A stretch of 64,000 nt of DNA, taken from NCBI RefSeq assembly GCF_002933855.1, contig NZ_BFAQ01000031.1:62001-126000 (forward strand), in the 5' to 3' direction. The translations under genes and the position numbers were made by a program. The first letter of the stretch is position 1, and every line of letters begins with the position of its first letter. The notes beneath the pieces are model-generated. The model ran no database searches. It was not told the DNA's origin and worked only from the letters and a program-made list of their open reading frames with translations. Source of the DNA: Vibrio penaeicida. Lineage in GTDB: Bacteria > Pseudomonadota > Gammaproteobacteria > Enterobacterales > Vibrionaceae. This document shows positions 48,879 to 57,471 of the stretch, piece by piece.

Positions 48879-49994
48879 ATGTCATTCATCAAGACATTCC
48901 TAGAAAAGGAAACCATATCGAGACGCAATTTTATCATCGGCAGTGCCTATGGTATGGGCGGTCTAGCGGCGGCATCCACCTTTGGTGCTGGTTCGGTTCT
49001 TGCCGCTGGGCAAAAAACAGCGCCTGTTTTAGCGTGGGGGTATCGAACGCCTGATAACCCATACTGGAACACCATAGTCTCTGGCGGTAAAGCGTTTGCT
49101 GAGTCATTGGGTATGGACTTAACCCATATCATCCATGGCGGAAACAACGAGAAAGTGCTGGCGGATACAAAGTCACTGTTGTCTTTGACCAAAGGTCGCT
49201 TGGCGCTTGCAGTCGATGCTAACGATTCCCCCAATGCACGATCTGTCGTTCAAGCATGTAAAGACGCGAACGGTTTTGTTAGTACTATTTGGAACAAAAC
49301 CGATGATCTTCATCCTTGGGACTTTGGCGATAACTACGTTTGCCACATTAGTTGGTCCGACTATGAGCCATCACAAAAGATTGCCAAGATTTTGCTGGAT
49401 GCAATTGACGGCAAAGGCGGAATTGTAGGGATTGGCGGTATTGCCTCCAATGTTCCTGCGATTGAGCGAAAAGCCGGCTTGCTAAAAGCGTTGGAAGGCT
49501 ACCCAGATGTTGAGCTTCTTGATTGGCAAGCGGCAGATTGGAGTACATCTAAAGCGGTCGATGTGATGGGCACCATGCTGACACGATTTGGTGATGATAT
49601 TAAGGGAGTGTTCTCCTCTAACGACAGCATGACGCTTGGTATTTTAGAAGCCCTTCGAGCAGAAGGACTTGCTGGTGAAATTCCAATTGTTTCCTTTGAC
49701 GGAACGGCTGACGTGGTTAAGTTGGTGATCGATGGCGAAGTGCTTTGTACGGTCAGCACTAACCCATATTGGGCTGGTGGTATTGCGTTATCTTTGGCTT
49801 ATCACGCCGCTATTGGTACGTACAAGCCTTCTGAAGAGCCAAAAGCGCACCGAGAGTTTTATGGTCCTGCTGTAATCATCACACAGAAAGATGCCAAACA
49901 ATGGTACGAGGAAAACGTCGCCAATATTCCGACCTACAATTGGGAAGACTACTTCTCTCTTTCTAGCGGTCTTATTCAATACCGTACGTTTTAA
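48879..49994 (+). CDS. CUT2 sugar-type binding protein with a Tat signal
   Basis: 371 residues. The N terminus has the twin-arginine motif S-R-R-N-F-I followed by a moderately hydrophobic stretch and AA-G near 43, so export as a folded protein through Tat is predicted; most RbsB-like proteins use Sec. The mature part is a periplasmic binding protein of the RbsB/XylF class (APVLAWGYRTPDNPYW, VFSSNDSMTLGILEAL, VSFDGTADVVKLV). It delivers substrate to the permeases and ATPase encoded just downstream. The size is larger than RbsB, and the ligand is unknown. Confidence 0.92.
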   Translation: MSFIKTFLEKETISRRNFIIGSAYGMGGLAAASTFGAGSVLAAGQKTAPVLAWGYRTPDNPYWNTIVSGGKAFAESLGMDLTHIIHGGNNEKVLADTKSLLSLTKGRLALAVDANDSPNARSVVQACKDANGFVSTIWNKTDDLHPWDFGDNYVCHISWSDYEPSQKIAKILLDAIDGKGGIVGIGGIASNVPAIERKAGLLKALEGYPDVELLDWQAADWSTSKAVDVMGTMLTRFGDDIKGVFSSNDSMTLGILEALRAEGLAGEIPIVSFDGTADVVKLVIDGEVLCTVSTNPYWAGGIALSLAYHAAIGTYKPSEEPKAHREFYGPAVIITQKDAKQWYEENVANIPTYNWEDYFSLSSGLIQYRTF

Positions 49995-50008
49995 TTACTG
50001 ATATTTCA

Positions 50009-50028
50009 TGGGGTGTGAAAGCACCCCA
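50009..50028 (+). other. Hairpin between binding protein and permease genes
   Basis: A 7-bp stem TGGGGTG/CACCCCA with a 6-nt loop in the 56-bp gap. Such structures commonly raise the relative amount of binding-protein mRNA. Confidence 0.6.
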
Positions 50029-50050
50029 AATAAGAACATAAGGAAGTGAT

Positions 50051-51013
50051 ATGTCATTGAACATCAGTAAGTCTACTCTACAACGTTGGGCGCCTGTTTT
50101 GGTGCTTTTAGTGTTGTGTCTGATACTTACCACCATTAATTCTAATTTCTTTTCTGTTCGCAATTTTGCACGTATTGCTACGGCATCTGCCGCTCCGCTT
50201 ATGGTCGCGATCGGAGTGACCTTCATCATTCTTATGGGTTCAATTGACTTGTCAATGGAAGGAATAGTGGCATTCAGCGGTGCCATGCTCGCCATCACGA
50301 TTAGTTATTTAGGCGGGTTTGAATCTTGGGGTTGGCTTGCAGTGCCAATCGCCCTGTTGATTGGTGCCGTACTTGGCTTAATTAATGGGTTATTGCATGT
50401 GATGCTCCGAATTCCTTCTTTTCTAGCCAGTTTAGGAATGGGGTTTACCTGCATTGGTTTAACCATGTTTCTGACAGATGGGAACCGCATTCAAGCAAAA
50501 GATACCGTGTTTCGTATGTTGTTGACTGAGCGATTCTGGGGTTTCCCTCTCATGGTATACGCAGCGCTCGCTGCACTAGTAGGGGCGTGGTTCATTCAAA
50601 ATCATACGTCATTAGGAAGGCATTTCTACGCCATCGGTGGTGGAGAAGAATTAGCACATGCATCCGGTGTAAAAGTAAACCGAGTCCGAGTTTTAGGGTT
50701 TGCTTTAGCAGGAGTATTTTTTGCGGCAGGAGCAATTTTTGCGGTGGCACGAATTGGCTCGGTAGCCAGTAACCTCGGTGACGGTTACATGTTTATTGCC
50801 ATTACCTCGGTGGTTGTTGGAGGTACAGCACTTACAGGGGGTGTCGGAGGTGTTTGGCAAAGCTTGATTGGCGTCCTTATTGTGAACGTGATTAACAATG
50901 GCATGGTATTAGTCGGTTTTCCCACTTACATCCAACAGGGTGTACTTGGCCTAATGGTGATTCTTGCTGTTGCGCTAGCCACTAACCGCCACCTAACACA
51001 GCTCGTCAAATAG
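50051..51013 (+). CDS. CUT2 ABC importer permease (first)
   Basis: 320 residues with about eight to nine membrane helices and the RbsC-type family stretches VTFIILMGSIDLSMEG, LASLGMGF and the final GGTALTGGVGGVWQSLIGVLIV. It forms the channel with the second permease gene of this operon. AGGAAG precedes the ATG. It is followed by the ATPase gene after 9 nt. Confidence 0.94.
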   Translation: MSLNISKSTLQRWAPVLVLLVLCLILTTINSNFFSVRNFARIATASAAPLMVAIGVTFIILMGSIDLSMEGIVAFSGAMLAITISYLGGFESWGWLAVPIALLIGAVLGLINGLLHVMLRIPSFLASLGMGFTCIGLTMFLTDGNRIQAKDTVFRMLLTERFWGFPLMVYAALAALVGAWFIQNHTSLGRHFYAIGGGEELAHASGVKVNRVRVLGFALAGVFFAAGAIFAVARIGSVASNLGDGYMFIAITSVVVGGTALTGGVGGVWQSLIGVLIVNVINNGMVLVGFPTYIQQGVLGLMVILAVALATNRHLTQLVK

Positions 51014-51022
51014 GAGTTTCTG

Positions 51023-52525
51023 ATGTTGCAGTTTGTAGACGTAGATAAAACCTTCCCTGGCGTGCATGCCCTGAAAAAGATCAACTTCGAGATCCACCCC
51101 GGAGAAGTAGTTGGGTTAGTTGGCGAAAACGGTGCAGGAAAATCCACCTTGATGAAGGTGATCTATGGTGCTTATCAGCACGATGGTGGGCAAGTTTTGA
51201 TTGACGGTCAACCCGTCAAATTTGAAAACCCAAGACAGGCAATGACACAAGGGATCGGAATGGTATTCCAAGAGCAATCTCTGATTCTCAACTTGAGTGT
51301 GATGGAGAATTTGTTCCTTGGGTTTGAAGACCAATTCAAGACCTTTGGCATTTTAAATTGGAAAGCGATGGCAGAAGCCGCTCGCGTTCAGCTTAAAAAA
51401 GTGAAGCTGGATATAGATCCGAGCGTGATGACTTCAAGCCTTTCTTTTACCCAAAGGCAACTTGTGGAACTGGCGAAAGTATTGGCGTTGGAAGAGCGCG
51501 TAGATGGTGACTTGGTGATCTTGCTTGACGAACCAACGTCGGTTTTGCCAAGAAAAGAGATCGAACTCCTATTCGCTTTGGTCCGAGAGTTAACCTCACG
51601 AGCATCTTTTGTTTTTGTGTCTCACCGAATGGACGAGGTGATCGAGCTTTCCGATCGCGTGTATGTGATGAAAGACGGTGAGGTTGTGGAGCAGTTAACG
51701 CGAGAAGAATGTGACATAAAGAACATTCAACGCAAAATGGTTGGGCGAGATGTCGACCAAGAATATTACCGAGAAAACAAGCAAAAACCTTACGACAGCC
51801 ATACGCCGCTGTTAAAGACCAGCCAGCTATCAAAAAGCCAAGCTTATCAGGATATTAACTTTGAGTTGCATGCTGGTGAAGTGCTGTGTCTAGTCGGTAC
51901 AGAAGGCTGTGGCAGTGAAGCCGTGATGAGAACACTGTTTGGTTTAGAACGACAAGATGCCGGTGAAGTATTGATTTCCAATGCCGAAAAAAGTGCAGAT
52001 AGCGTTACGCAGGCAGTGAATGCAGGTATGGGTTACATTCCAAGAGAACGCAAAATAGAAGGCATTGTCGGGGGTATGTCGGTATTTGAAAACATCACAC
52101 TACCAGACATGCACCACTACGCTAAGTCTGGCGTATTGGACGTGCCAAGAGAACGTGAAGTAGCAAAAAAATGGGTATCCGCTTTATCAATCAAAACGCC
52201 GACGATAGATACGCTTTGCTCTCGATTGTCGGGTGGAAATCAACAGAAAGTGGTGTTGTCGAAATGGCGAAACAGCGGCGCAAAGATCATATTGCTTGAT
52301 CACCCAACTCGTGGATTGGATATCGGTGCTAAGGAAGATGTCTACGAAATGGTGCGAGCGCTTTGTGATGATGGTTGTGGCGTGATTCTGATTGCCGATA
52401 CCTTGGAAGAGGCCATCGGGTTATCTCATACGTTGTTGGTGATGAAAGATGGTCAAATTACTCAGCGCTATGACAGCGCTGATGGAAAGCCAGATCAACA
52501 AGCATTGCTATTTTATATGGTTTAA
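51023..52525 (+). CDS. CUT2 ABC importer ATPase (two-domain, RbsA type)
   Basis: 500 residues with two ATPase domains. The first has Walker A GENGAGKST and LLDEPTS with a changed signature (SFTQRQLVEL); the second has the degenerate GTEGCGSEA but a full signature LSGGNQQKV. This is normal for RbsA/XylG-type proteins, where one site is degenerate. It powers the two flanking permeases. TAGGAG precedes the ATG. It is third in the operon. Confidence 0.95.
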   Translation: MLQFVDVDKTFPGVHALKKINFEIHPGEVVGLVGENGAGKSTLMKVIYGAYQHDGGQVLIDGQPVKFENPRQAMTQGIGMVFQEQSLILNLSVMENLFLGFEDQFKTFGILNWKAMAEAARVQLKKVKLDIDPSVMTSSLSFTQRQLVELAKVLALEERVDGDLVILLDEPTSVLPRKEIELLFALVRELTSRASFVFVSHRMDEVIELSDRVYVMKDGEVVEQLTREECDIKNIQRKMVGRDVDQEYYRENKQKPYDSHTPLLKTSQLSKSQAYQDINFELHAGEVLCLVGTEGCGSEAVMRTLFGLERQDAGEVLISNAEKSADSVTQAVNAGMGYIPRERKIEGIVGGMSVFENITLPDMHHYAKSGVLDVPREREVAKKWVSALSIKTPTIDTLCSRLSGGNQQKVVLSKWRNSGAKIILLDHPTRGLDIGAKEDVYEMVRALCDDGCGVILIADTLEEAIGLSHTLLVMKDGQITQRYDSADGKPDQQALLFYMV

Positions 52526-52534
52526 GGAAAACGG

Positions 52535-53548
52535 ATGTCTAGAACGAAAGTAATGTTGTCTGATAGACAGGGAAAGGAGCCAGCACAAAACATGTGGAAA
52601 TCACTTAAAGATACAGGAAAATTGTCTGCTTATTTTCCTTTGATTACCTTGTTGATTCTTGTCTTGCTGGTCAGTTTGTACGATTCAAACTTTATTCGTA
52701 TCCAGAATTTGTTGCAGCTCACCCAAGACATTTCAACGCTGTTTGTCATGGCTCTGGGAATGACCTTTGTTATATACATCGGTGGTATTGACCTGTCTTC
52801 CCAGTCTGTAGCCAGTATGACGACGGTAATCGTTACGCTTCTTTTGCCTACCTTCGGTGCAGGAGCGGCGTTAGCGGCTGTCGCTGTGGGGGGATTGTTT
52901 GGTTTTATTTCTGGTTGGGTTCACGTTCGGTTTCGCATTGCCTCTTTTATTGCAACCCTCGCGATTGGTGGAATAGCCTATTCTACAGGGCAAGTGGTAT
53001 CAGGTCAGCGTTCGGGCTATATGGATGCCGCAACGAGGAACGACAGCTTCGGTTGGATTGTCGGTAACACCGCAGGGATCCCACATGAAATTCTGGTCGC
53101 AGGAGTGTTGCTTTTGGTCTGTTTACTGATTGAAAAGCGCACCATTCTTGGTCGCAGTTTTAAAGCAGTTGGTGCTGGTGAATTAGCTGCGGTTGCCAGT
53201 GGGTTGCGAGTGAATCGAATTAAGATTGCGGCTTTCGCCCTTTCGGGAGCACTCGCAGCGTTTGCCGGAGTTATGCTGGCGGCGCGATTATCAGGAGGCT
53301 CACCAACCATGGCCGATCAATTTTTACTGCCAGCACTGGTCGCGGTTTTGATCGGAGGGACACCGCTTACAGGTGGTGTTGGTGGTGTTTTAAATACCTT
53401 GATAGGCGCAATGATCGTAGCAGTTGTGCGAACCAGCATGACTTACCTTCATGTTCCTGCTCAAGCACAACAGATCTTCTTTGGTTTGGTACTAATCATC
53501 GCAATAGCTTTAACTATCGATAGAAGCAAAATTGATATACTGAAGTAA
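52535..53548 (+). CDS. CUT2 ABC importer permease (second)
   Basis: 337 residues with an N-terminal polar extension of about 35 residues and then about eight membrane helices, with MTFVIYIGGIDLSSQS and GGTPLTGGVGG typical of the RbsC family. Having two different permease genes implies a heterodimeric channel. An ATG about 55 nt downstream is an alternative start. It is the last gene of the regulon on this side; a terminator follows. Confidence 0.93.
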   Translation: MSRTKVMLSDRQGKEPAQNMWKSLKDTGKLSAYFPLITLLILVLLVSLYDSNFIRIQNLLQLTQDISTLFVMALGMTFVIYIGGIDLSSQSVASMTTVIVTLLLPTFGAGAALAAVAVGGLFGFISGWVHVRFRIASFIATLAIGGIAYSTGQVVSGQRSGYMDAATRNDSFGWIVGNTAGIPHEILVAGVLLLVCLLIEKRTILGRSFKAVGAGELAAVASGLRVNRIKIAAFALSGALAAFAGVMLAARLSGGSPTMADQFLLPALVAVLIGGTPLTGGVGGVLNTLIGAMIVAVVRTSMTYLHVPAQAQQIFFGLVLIIAIALTIDRSKIDILK

Positions 53549-53578
53549 TGGAACCTTAGATTCTTATTATAATAATTT

Positions 53579-53616
53579 ATCAGGAAGGGACGTTCTTCCT
53601 GATTATTATTTTAATT
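53579..53616. terminator. Bidirectional terminator at the regulon end
   Basis: ATCAGGAAG/CTTCCTGAT around 7 nt, followed by TATTATTTT on the plus strand and AT-rich sequence on the other side, between the CUT2 operon and the convergent GNAT gene. Confidence 0.75.
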
Positions 53617-54120
53617 CAGTGGTTTAGAGAGCTCTACATCATTAAGCACAACACCATTTAGCCTTTCTTTGTTCTGCTTTCCCGTTTCGACAAAGCCGTG
53701 TTTTCGGTAGAATTTCAAGGCTGAAATGTTTGTATCCAATGACCACAGTGTTATCTGATTCACCTTGTTACCAGTCAATCTCGACTTGCACTCAGACAGC
53801 AATTTTGTACCAATGCCTTTGTTGAAGTGATTTGGCAAAAGGTAGATGGAACTGATCTCTATACTTTGAGAAGAAAGGTCTGGCTGAATTTTTTCGAAAG
53901 AGATAAAACCAATCACTTTTTGATTTTCCTCGGCGACCAGTAAACTGGCGAGGCTTTCATTGATAACGTTTGTCCACAGTTTGGTTCGGCGTTCTATGGT
54001 TTGCGAGAGAATGTAATCTTCGGGTATGAGCCCACTGTAGGTTACTTGCCAAGAGGTGACGTGTATTTCAGCGATGCTTGGAACATCTTCTAGGTTGGCT
54101 TCCCGTATGGTTATCTTCAC
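53611..54120 (-). CDS. GNAT acetyltransferase
   Basis: 169 residues from a GTG start (AGGAG about 10 nt upstream). The core is recognised by ISSIYLLPNHFNKGIGTKLL (acetyl-CoA loop) and TLWSLDTNISALKFYRKHGF. The N-terminal IREANLEDVPSIAEIHVTSWQVTYSGLIP is typical of a common GNAT group with the Trp-Tyr-x-G pattern. The acceptor is unknown. No TetR operator lies upstream, so it is outside the regulon. Confidence 0.9.
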   Translation of the reverse strand: MKITIREANLEDVPSIAEIHVTSWQVTYSGLIPEDYILSQTIERRTKLWTNVINESLASLLVAEENQKVIGFISFEKIQPDLSSQSIEISSIYLLPNHFNKGIGTKLLSECKSRLTGNKVNQITLWSLDTNISALKFYRKHGFVETGKQNKERLNGVVLNDVELSKPLN

Positions 54121-54282
54121 TTACCGCTATCTCCTTGAAATATTACGAATCCTTATCAAATTGATATTACTGAAAATGACGGCTACTTGTTTATCTATTT
54201 TGTTTCAAATGTTTTGATGCTTGACCCGACTATAAGATCAGTGTTCAAAATAAGTACCATGAGATATTGAAAAGGGCAGGAT

Positions 54283-54792
54283 ATGTTGACGGTGACACAG
54301 CTGGCACGAGAGTTTGGTATCTCGCGCGCCACGATTTTGTATTACGAACGAGAAGGGCTGCTTTCGCCTGCCAATCGCACGGATAATGGATATCGGTGGT
54401 ATGGCACAAAGGAAATCGAACGTTTAAAAGCGGTGACATCTTATCGTTCTTATGGTTTGCCAGTATCCAGTATTCGAGAGTTACTCGATCAGAAAGGTAA
54501 ATCTCAAACGCAAATCCTAAAAGAGCACTTTTCGCAACTCGAAAAGGAAATTCAGACCTTAAGAAACCAGCAAAAAGCCATTGTTACGCTACTGCAGGAA
54601 CCAGAAATGCTGAATGAGCAAGCAGTGACGAAAGAACGGTGGGTGCAGATTATGGAAGCCACAGGGTTTAATAAAAGTGACATGGTCACGTGGCATCAAA
54701 AGTTTGAAGAAATGGAACCGAGTGAGCATCATAAGTTTTTGCAGTCACTCGGTATCGATGACGAGGAAATACAGCGAATTCGTGACCTTTAA
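54283..54792 (+). CDS. MerR-family regulator
   Basis: 169 residues. The N-terminal MerR HTH is clear (LTVTQLAREFGISRATILYYEREGLL, given by its ends), with the wing at NRTDNGYRWY and a coiled dimerisation helix from about 75 to 105. The C-terminal part lacks metal-binding cysteines and contains Trp-rich segments, so it may sense an organic ligand. The target is unknown; it converges on the AraC gene with a 4-nt overlap. Confidence 0.9.
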   Translation: MLTVTQLAREFGISRATILYYEREGLLSPANRTDNGYRWYGTKEIERLKAVTSYRSYGLPVSSIRELLDQKGKSQTQILKEHFSQLEKEIQTLRNQQKAIVTLLQEPEMLNEQAVTKERWVQIMEATGFNKSDMVTWHQKFEEMEPSEHHKFLQSLGIDDEEIQRIRDL

Positions 54793-55784
54793 TGATACTG
54801 CTCGCGATAGCTTCCCGGCGATACACCTTTCCAGGTGGTGAATGCGCGAATAAAGGAATTGGCTTCCTGAAAACCCAGTAAGAACGAGATCTCACCCAAT
54901 GACATCTGGGATTTCTCCAAATAGTGATCCGCCAGTTCAGCACGAACCGACTGCAATACCGACTGGTAGCTTTCCGCCTCGGCGGTCAGTTTTCGCTGTA
55001 AAGTGCGTTTACTCATCGCCAGTTTTTCTGCGACAGTTTCAATGGCGCTGTTGCCGGCGGGCAAAGACTCCATCAACACTGCTTTAACGCGTTCAGCGGT
55101 GGTGGCAGTTGAATCCAGATCGATCAGTTTCTGGTTCAGGCTGGACTCAAAAAATGCCCACATGGCGGCGTTGGAAGTTATAAAAGGTTTCAGCCCATCT
55201 TCGGCTGAAAACTGAACTTGCACCTGTTCACCTTGAGCAAGCTTGCAACCAAAATACTCTTCATATTCCTGAACGCTTGGCGGCAGCTTGGGTAGAATGA
55301 CCTTGGTGGGTTGCACTCGTTCACGAGTGGCTAACCTTGTGAGTTGAGTGAAAAACACCACTTCAGTTAACGCTAATGATTCTGGTAAAGCGCCAACGTG
55401 CCCATAACAACTGATGTTCAGGGTAGTGTGGGATTTTGAGAAATCCAGATCCAGAATCATGGGACCAATCAATGGCTTGTATTGCTGGATGCGTTTCAAA
55501 GCGGTATTAAGGTTTGGACTGCATATGGAGGCAAAAAGCGGTGGATCGAACGCCTCCACAGACAAGTACTTGGCAATAAGAAGAGGAAATGCTCTTTCGC
55601 CTGCCGCTTTGGCTAACCCTTCCCAGAGCTGGAAGTACTCCAGTGGCGTCAGTGTTGCGTTTGGGCGACTGAAAAGGTCCGCAGGTAAGCCCGAATACGC
55701 CAGCACTGTGGCAACGTCAATGCCCATGTCAGTAACCAGTACCTTCCAGGAAGGAGATACAACGAACTTGCTCGCTCTTTTCAT
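54789..55784 (-). CDS. AraC-family regulator (OruR/ArgR-like N domain)
   Basis: 331 residues. The large N-terminal domain of the arabinose-binding-like AraC group (about 15-200) is followed by the two HTH motifs (KLAMSKRTLQRKL and FLLGFQEANSFIRAF) near the C terminus. It lies directly downstream of the SDR gene, and a 21-bp-phased direct repeat upstream of that SDR is a plausible binding site. Control of the SDR and perhaps of acetoacetate use is inferred. Confidence 0.9.
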   Translation of the reverse strand: MKRASKFVVSPSWKVLVTDMGIDVATVLAYSGLPADLFSRPNATLTPLEYFQLWEGLAKAAGERAFPLLIAKYLSVEAFDPPLFASICSPNLNTALKRIQQYKPLIGPMILDLDFSKSHTTLNISCYGHVGALPESLALTEVVFFTQLTRLATRERVQPTKVILPKLPPSVQEYEEYFGCKLAQGEQVQVQFSAEDGLKPFITSNAAMWAFFESSLNQKLIDLDSTATTAERVKAVLMESLPAGNSAIETVAEKLAMSKRTLQRKLTAEAESYQSVLQSVRAELADHYLEKSQMSLGEISFLLGFQEANSFIRAFTTWKGVSPGSYREQYH

Positions 55785-55816
55785 TGGTTGTTTTCTCTTT
55801 TATTGATGGTGTTGTA

Positions 55817-56596
55817 TTAAGCAGTCTTTTCCATGGTTTTACGCGATAGCTTCAATACTGTTTTACGTGGCAAAAATGGGGTGATCCAATTTAGCATAAA
55901 CTTAAGCCCCCCCTCATTAAATGCCACTAGTTCACCTTTTTCCATCGCGGTGTAACCACATTCCGCGACTGAACGAGGTGACTTAGCATTCTTGAATACG
56001 TCCACACCTTCAAGATCTCCCGCCGCAACAAAACCAGTTGCAACTGGACCTGGGCAAAGCGCGGTTATGGTAACTTGGGTGTCTGCAAGTTCTTCGGCTA
56101 ACGCTTGCGAGAACGACGTCACGAAGGCTTTTGTTGCGTAATAGACCGCCTGAAGTGGTCCGGGAATAAAGGATGCAGTGGAAGAAACGTTCAGGATTTG
56201 CCCTTTGTTACGCTCTACCATGCCTTTTAGGTACAGATGACTGAGGTTCATCAGTGTGGTGATGTTGACCTGAACCATCGCTTGTTCAGCCGTGAGATCT
56301 CGCTCATGGAAAAGTCCGTGACCACCAAAACCGGCGTTGTTGATTAAGGTATCGATCTGCAACCCCAGAGATTCTGTCTGCTCAAAAACCTTGTTAGCAG
56401 CATCTGGTTGAGACAGGTCTTCGGCAATCACATGCACCTCAACTTTGTGGTTCTGTTTGAGTTCAGAGGCGAGGTTTTCTAGTTTGTCTTTGGAGCGAGC
56501 CACCAAAACGACATTGCCACCTTTTTCCGCGTGAATTTTCGCGAACTCTAAACCGATACCGCCAGATGCGCCTGTGATAAGTGCTGTGTTTGCCAT
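55817..56596 (-). CDS. Short-chain dehydrogenase (DltE-like)
   Basis: 259 residues. The Rossmann TGASGGIGLEFA is at 8-19, NNAGFG follows near 86-91, catalytic Ser in VSSTAS and Tyr-x-x-x-Lys in YYATK, then CPGPVATGF. The C-terminal tail is basic and hydrophobic, as in membrane-associated DltE-like SDRs. NAD(P)H-dependent; substrate unknown. It lies after the ato operon on the same strand with a 191-bp gap holding direct repeats, so it is probably separately regulated. Confidence 0.9.
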   Translation of the reverse strand: MANTALITGASGGIGLEFAKIHAEKGGNVVLVARSKDKLENLASELKQNHKVEVHVIAEDLSQPDAANKVFEQTESLGLQIDTLINNAGFGGHGLFHERDLTAEQAMVQVNITTLMNLSHLYLKGMVERNKGQILNVSSTASFIPGPLQAVYYATKAFVTSFSQALAEELADTQVTITALCPGPVATGFVAAGDLEGVDVFKNAKSPRSVAECGYTAMEKGELVAFNEGGLKFMLNWITPFLPRKTVLKLSRKTMEKTA

Positions 56597-56711
56597 GATG
56601 CGTTCCCTAAGTTGAATACGATGAATGTTGGTGTAGTTCCAAGTTACCTCAAGACGCTAAGTGCTGCTTCTTCAGGTGACTTGGGTATATCTTAGCCATT
56701 CCAATCGCGCC

Positions 56712-56750
56712 ACTCACTAGCGAAAGGCGACAACTCACTAGCAAATGGCG
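56712..56750. promoter_or_regulatory. Direct repeats with 21-bp phasing, candidate AraC operator
   Basis: ACTCACTAGCGAAAGGCG at 56712 and ACTCACTAGCAAATGGCG at 56733, 16 of 18 identical, exactly two helical turns apart, 116 bp upstream of the SDR start. This geometry is typical of AraC-family half-sites. Confidence 0.65.
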
Positions 56751-56787
56751 CAACTTAGACATGAAATGATGAAATTGAAGGAGAGAG

Positions 56788-57471
56788 CTAAAGGGTTGTA
56801 GGTTCGCTATTCATTAACTTTATTGATGCAGAGGGGATTAGTGGTGCGTCGGTTTTATTCTGGACATCTTCAAAGTTAATACCTTCTGCAATTTCAGTCA
56901 TCGTAATACCTTGGGAGGTGACTTCAAATACGCCTAATTCCGTCACAATCAAATTTACCTGATTGACCGCGGTGAGCGGTAATGTGCAGTTTTTGAGTAT
57001 TTTAGGTTTTCCCTTGGCGGTATGTTCCATCGCAATGATGACTTTCTTGGCCCCGACGACTAAATCCATCGCGCCGCCCATGCCTGGAACCATTTTCCCC
57101 GGCACGATCCAGTTAGCAAGGTTGCCTTGCTGGTCAACTTCCAGAGCACCTAACACGGTGGCATCGACGTGACCGCCACGAATAATCGCGAAGGAATCGG
57201 CGCTATTGAAATAGCATGCGCCATTGATCGCGGTGATTGACTGAGCACCCGCATTGACTAAATCAGGATCAACGTTGGTGTCGTTAGCCATTTCCCCTAT
57301 ACCAAGAAGCCCGTTTTCTGCTTGAAGCAATACCTCTATGTCATCACTGACTTCGTTTGCTACTAATGTGGGAAGGCCGATACCTAGGTTTACCACATCC
57401 CCATCGGCAAACTCTTGTGCGACGCGCTTGGCTATGCGTTGTCTTATCTCGGCTTTGGTCAAACGGGTCAT
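56788..57471 (-). CDS. atoA: Acetoacetate (3-oxoacid) CoA-transferase subunit B
   Basis: 227 residues with GIGLPTLVAN, the catalytic Glu52 in QAENGLLGIG, and GGAMDLVVGAKKVII. With subunit A it moves CoA from succinyl- or acetyl-CoA to acetoacetate. The start overlaps the subunit A stop as ATGA. It is the third gene of the atoB-atoD-atoA operon for ketone-body or short-chain acid use. Confidence 0.94.
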   Translation of the reverse strand: MTRLTKAEIRQRIAKRVAQEFADGDVVNLGIGLPTLVANEVSDDIEVLLQAENGLLGIGEMANDTNVDPDLVNAGAQSITAINGACYFNSADSFAIIRGGHVDATVLGALEVDQQGNLANWIVPGKMVPGMGGAMDLVVGAKKVIIAMEHTAKGKPKILKNCTLPLTAVNQVNLIVTELGVFEVTSQGITMTEIAEGINFEDVQNKTDAPLIPSASIKLMNSEPTTL

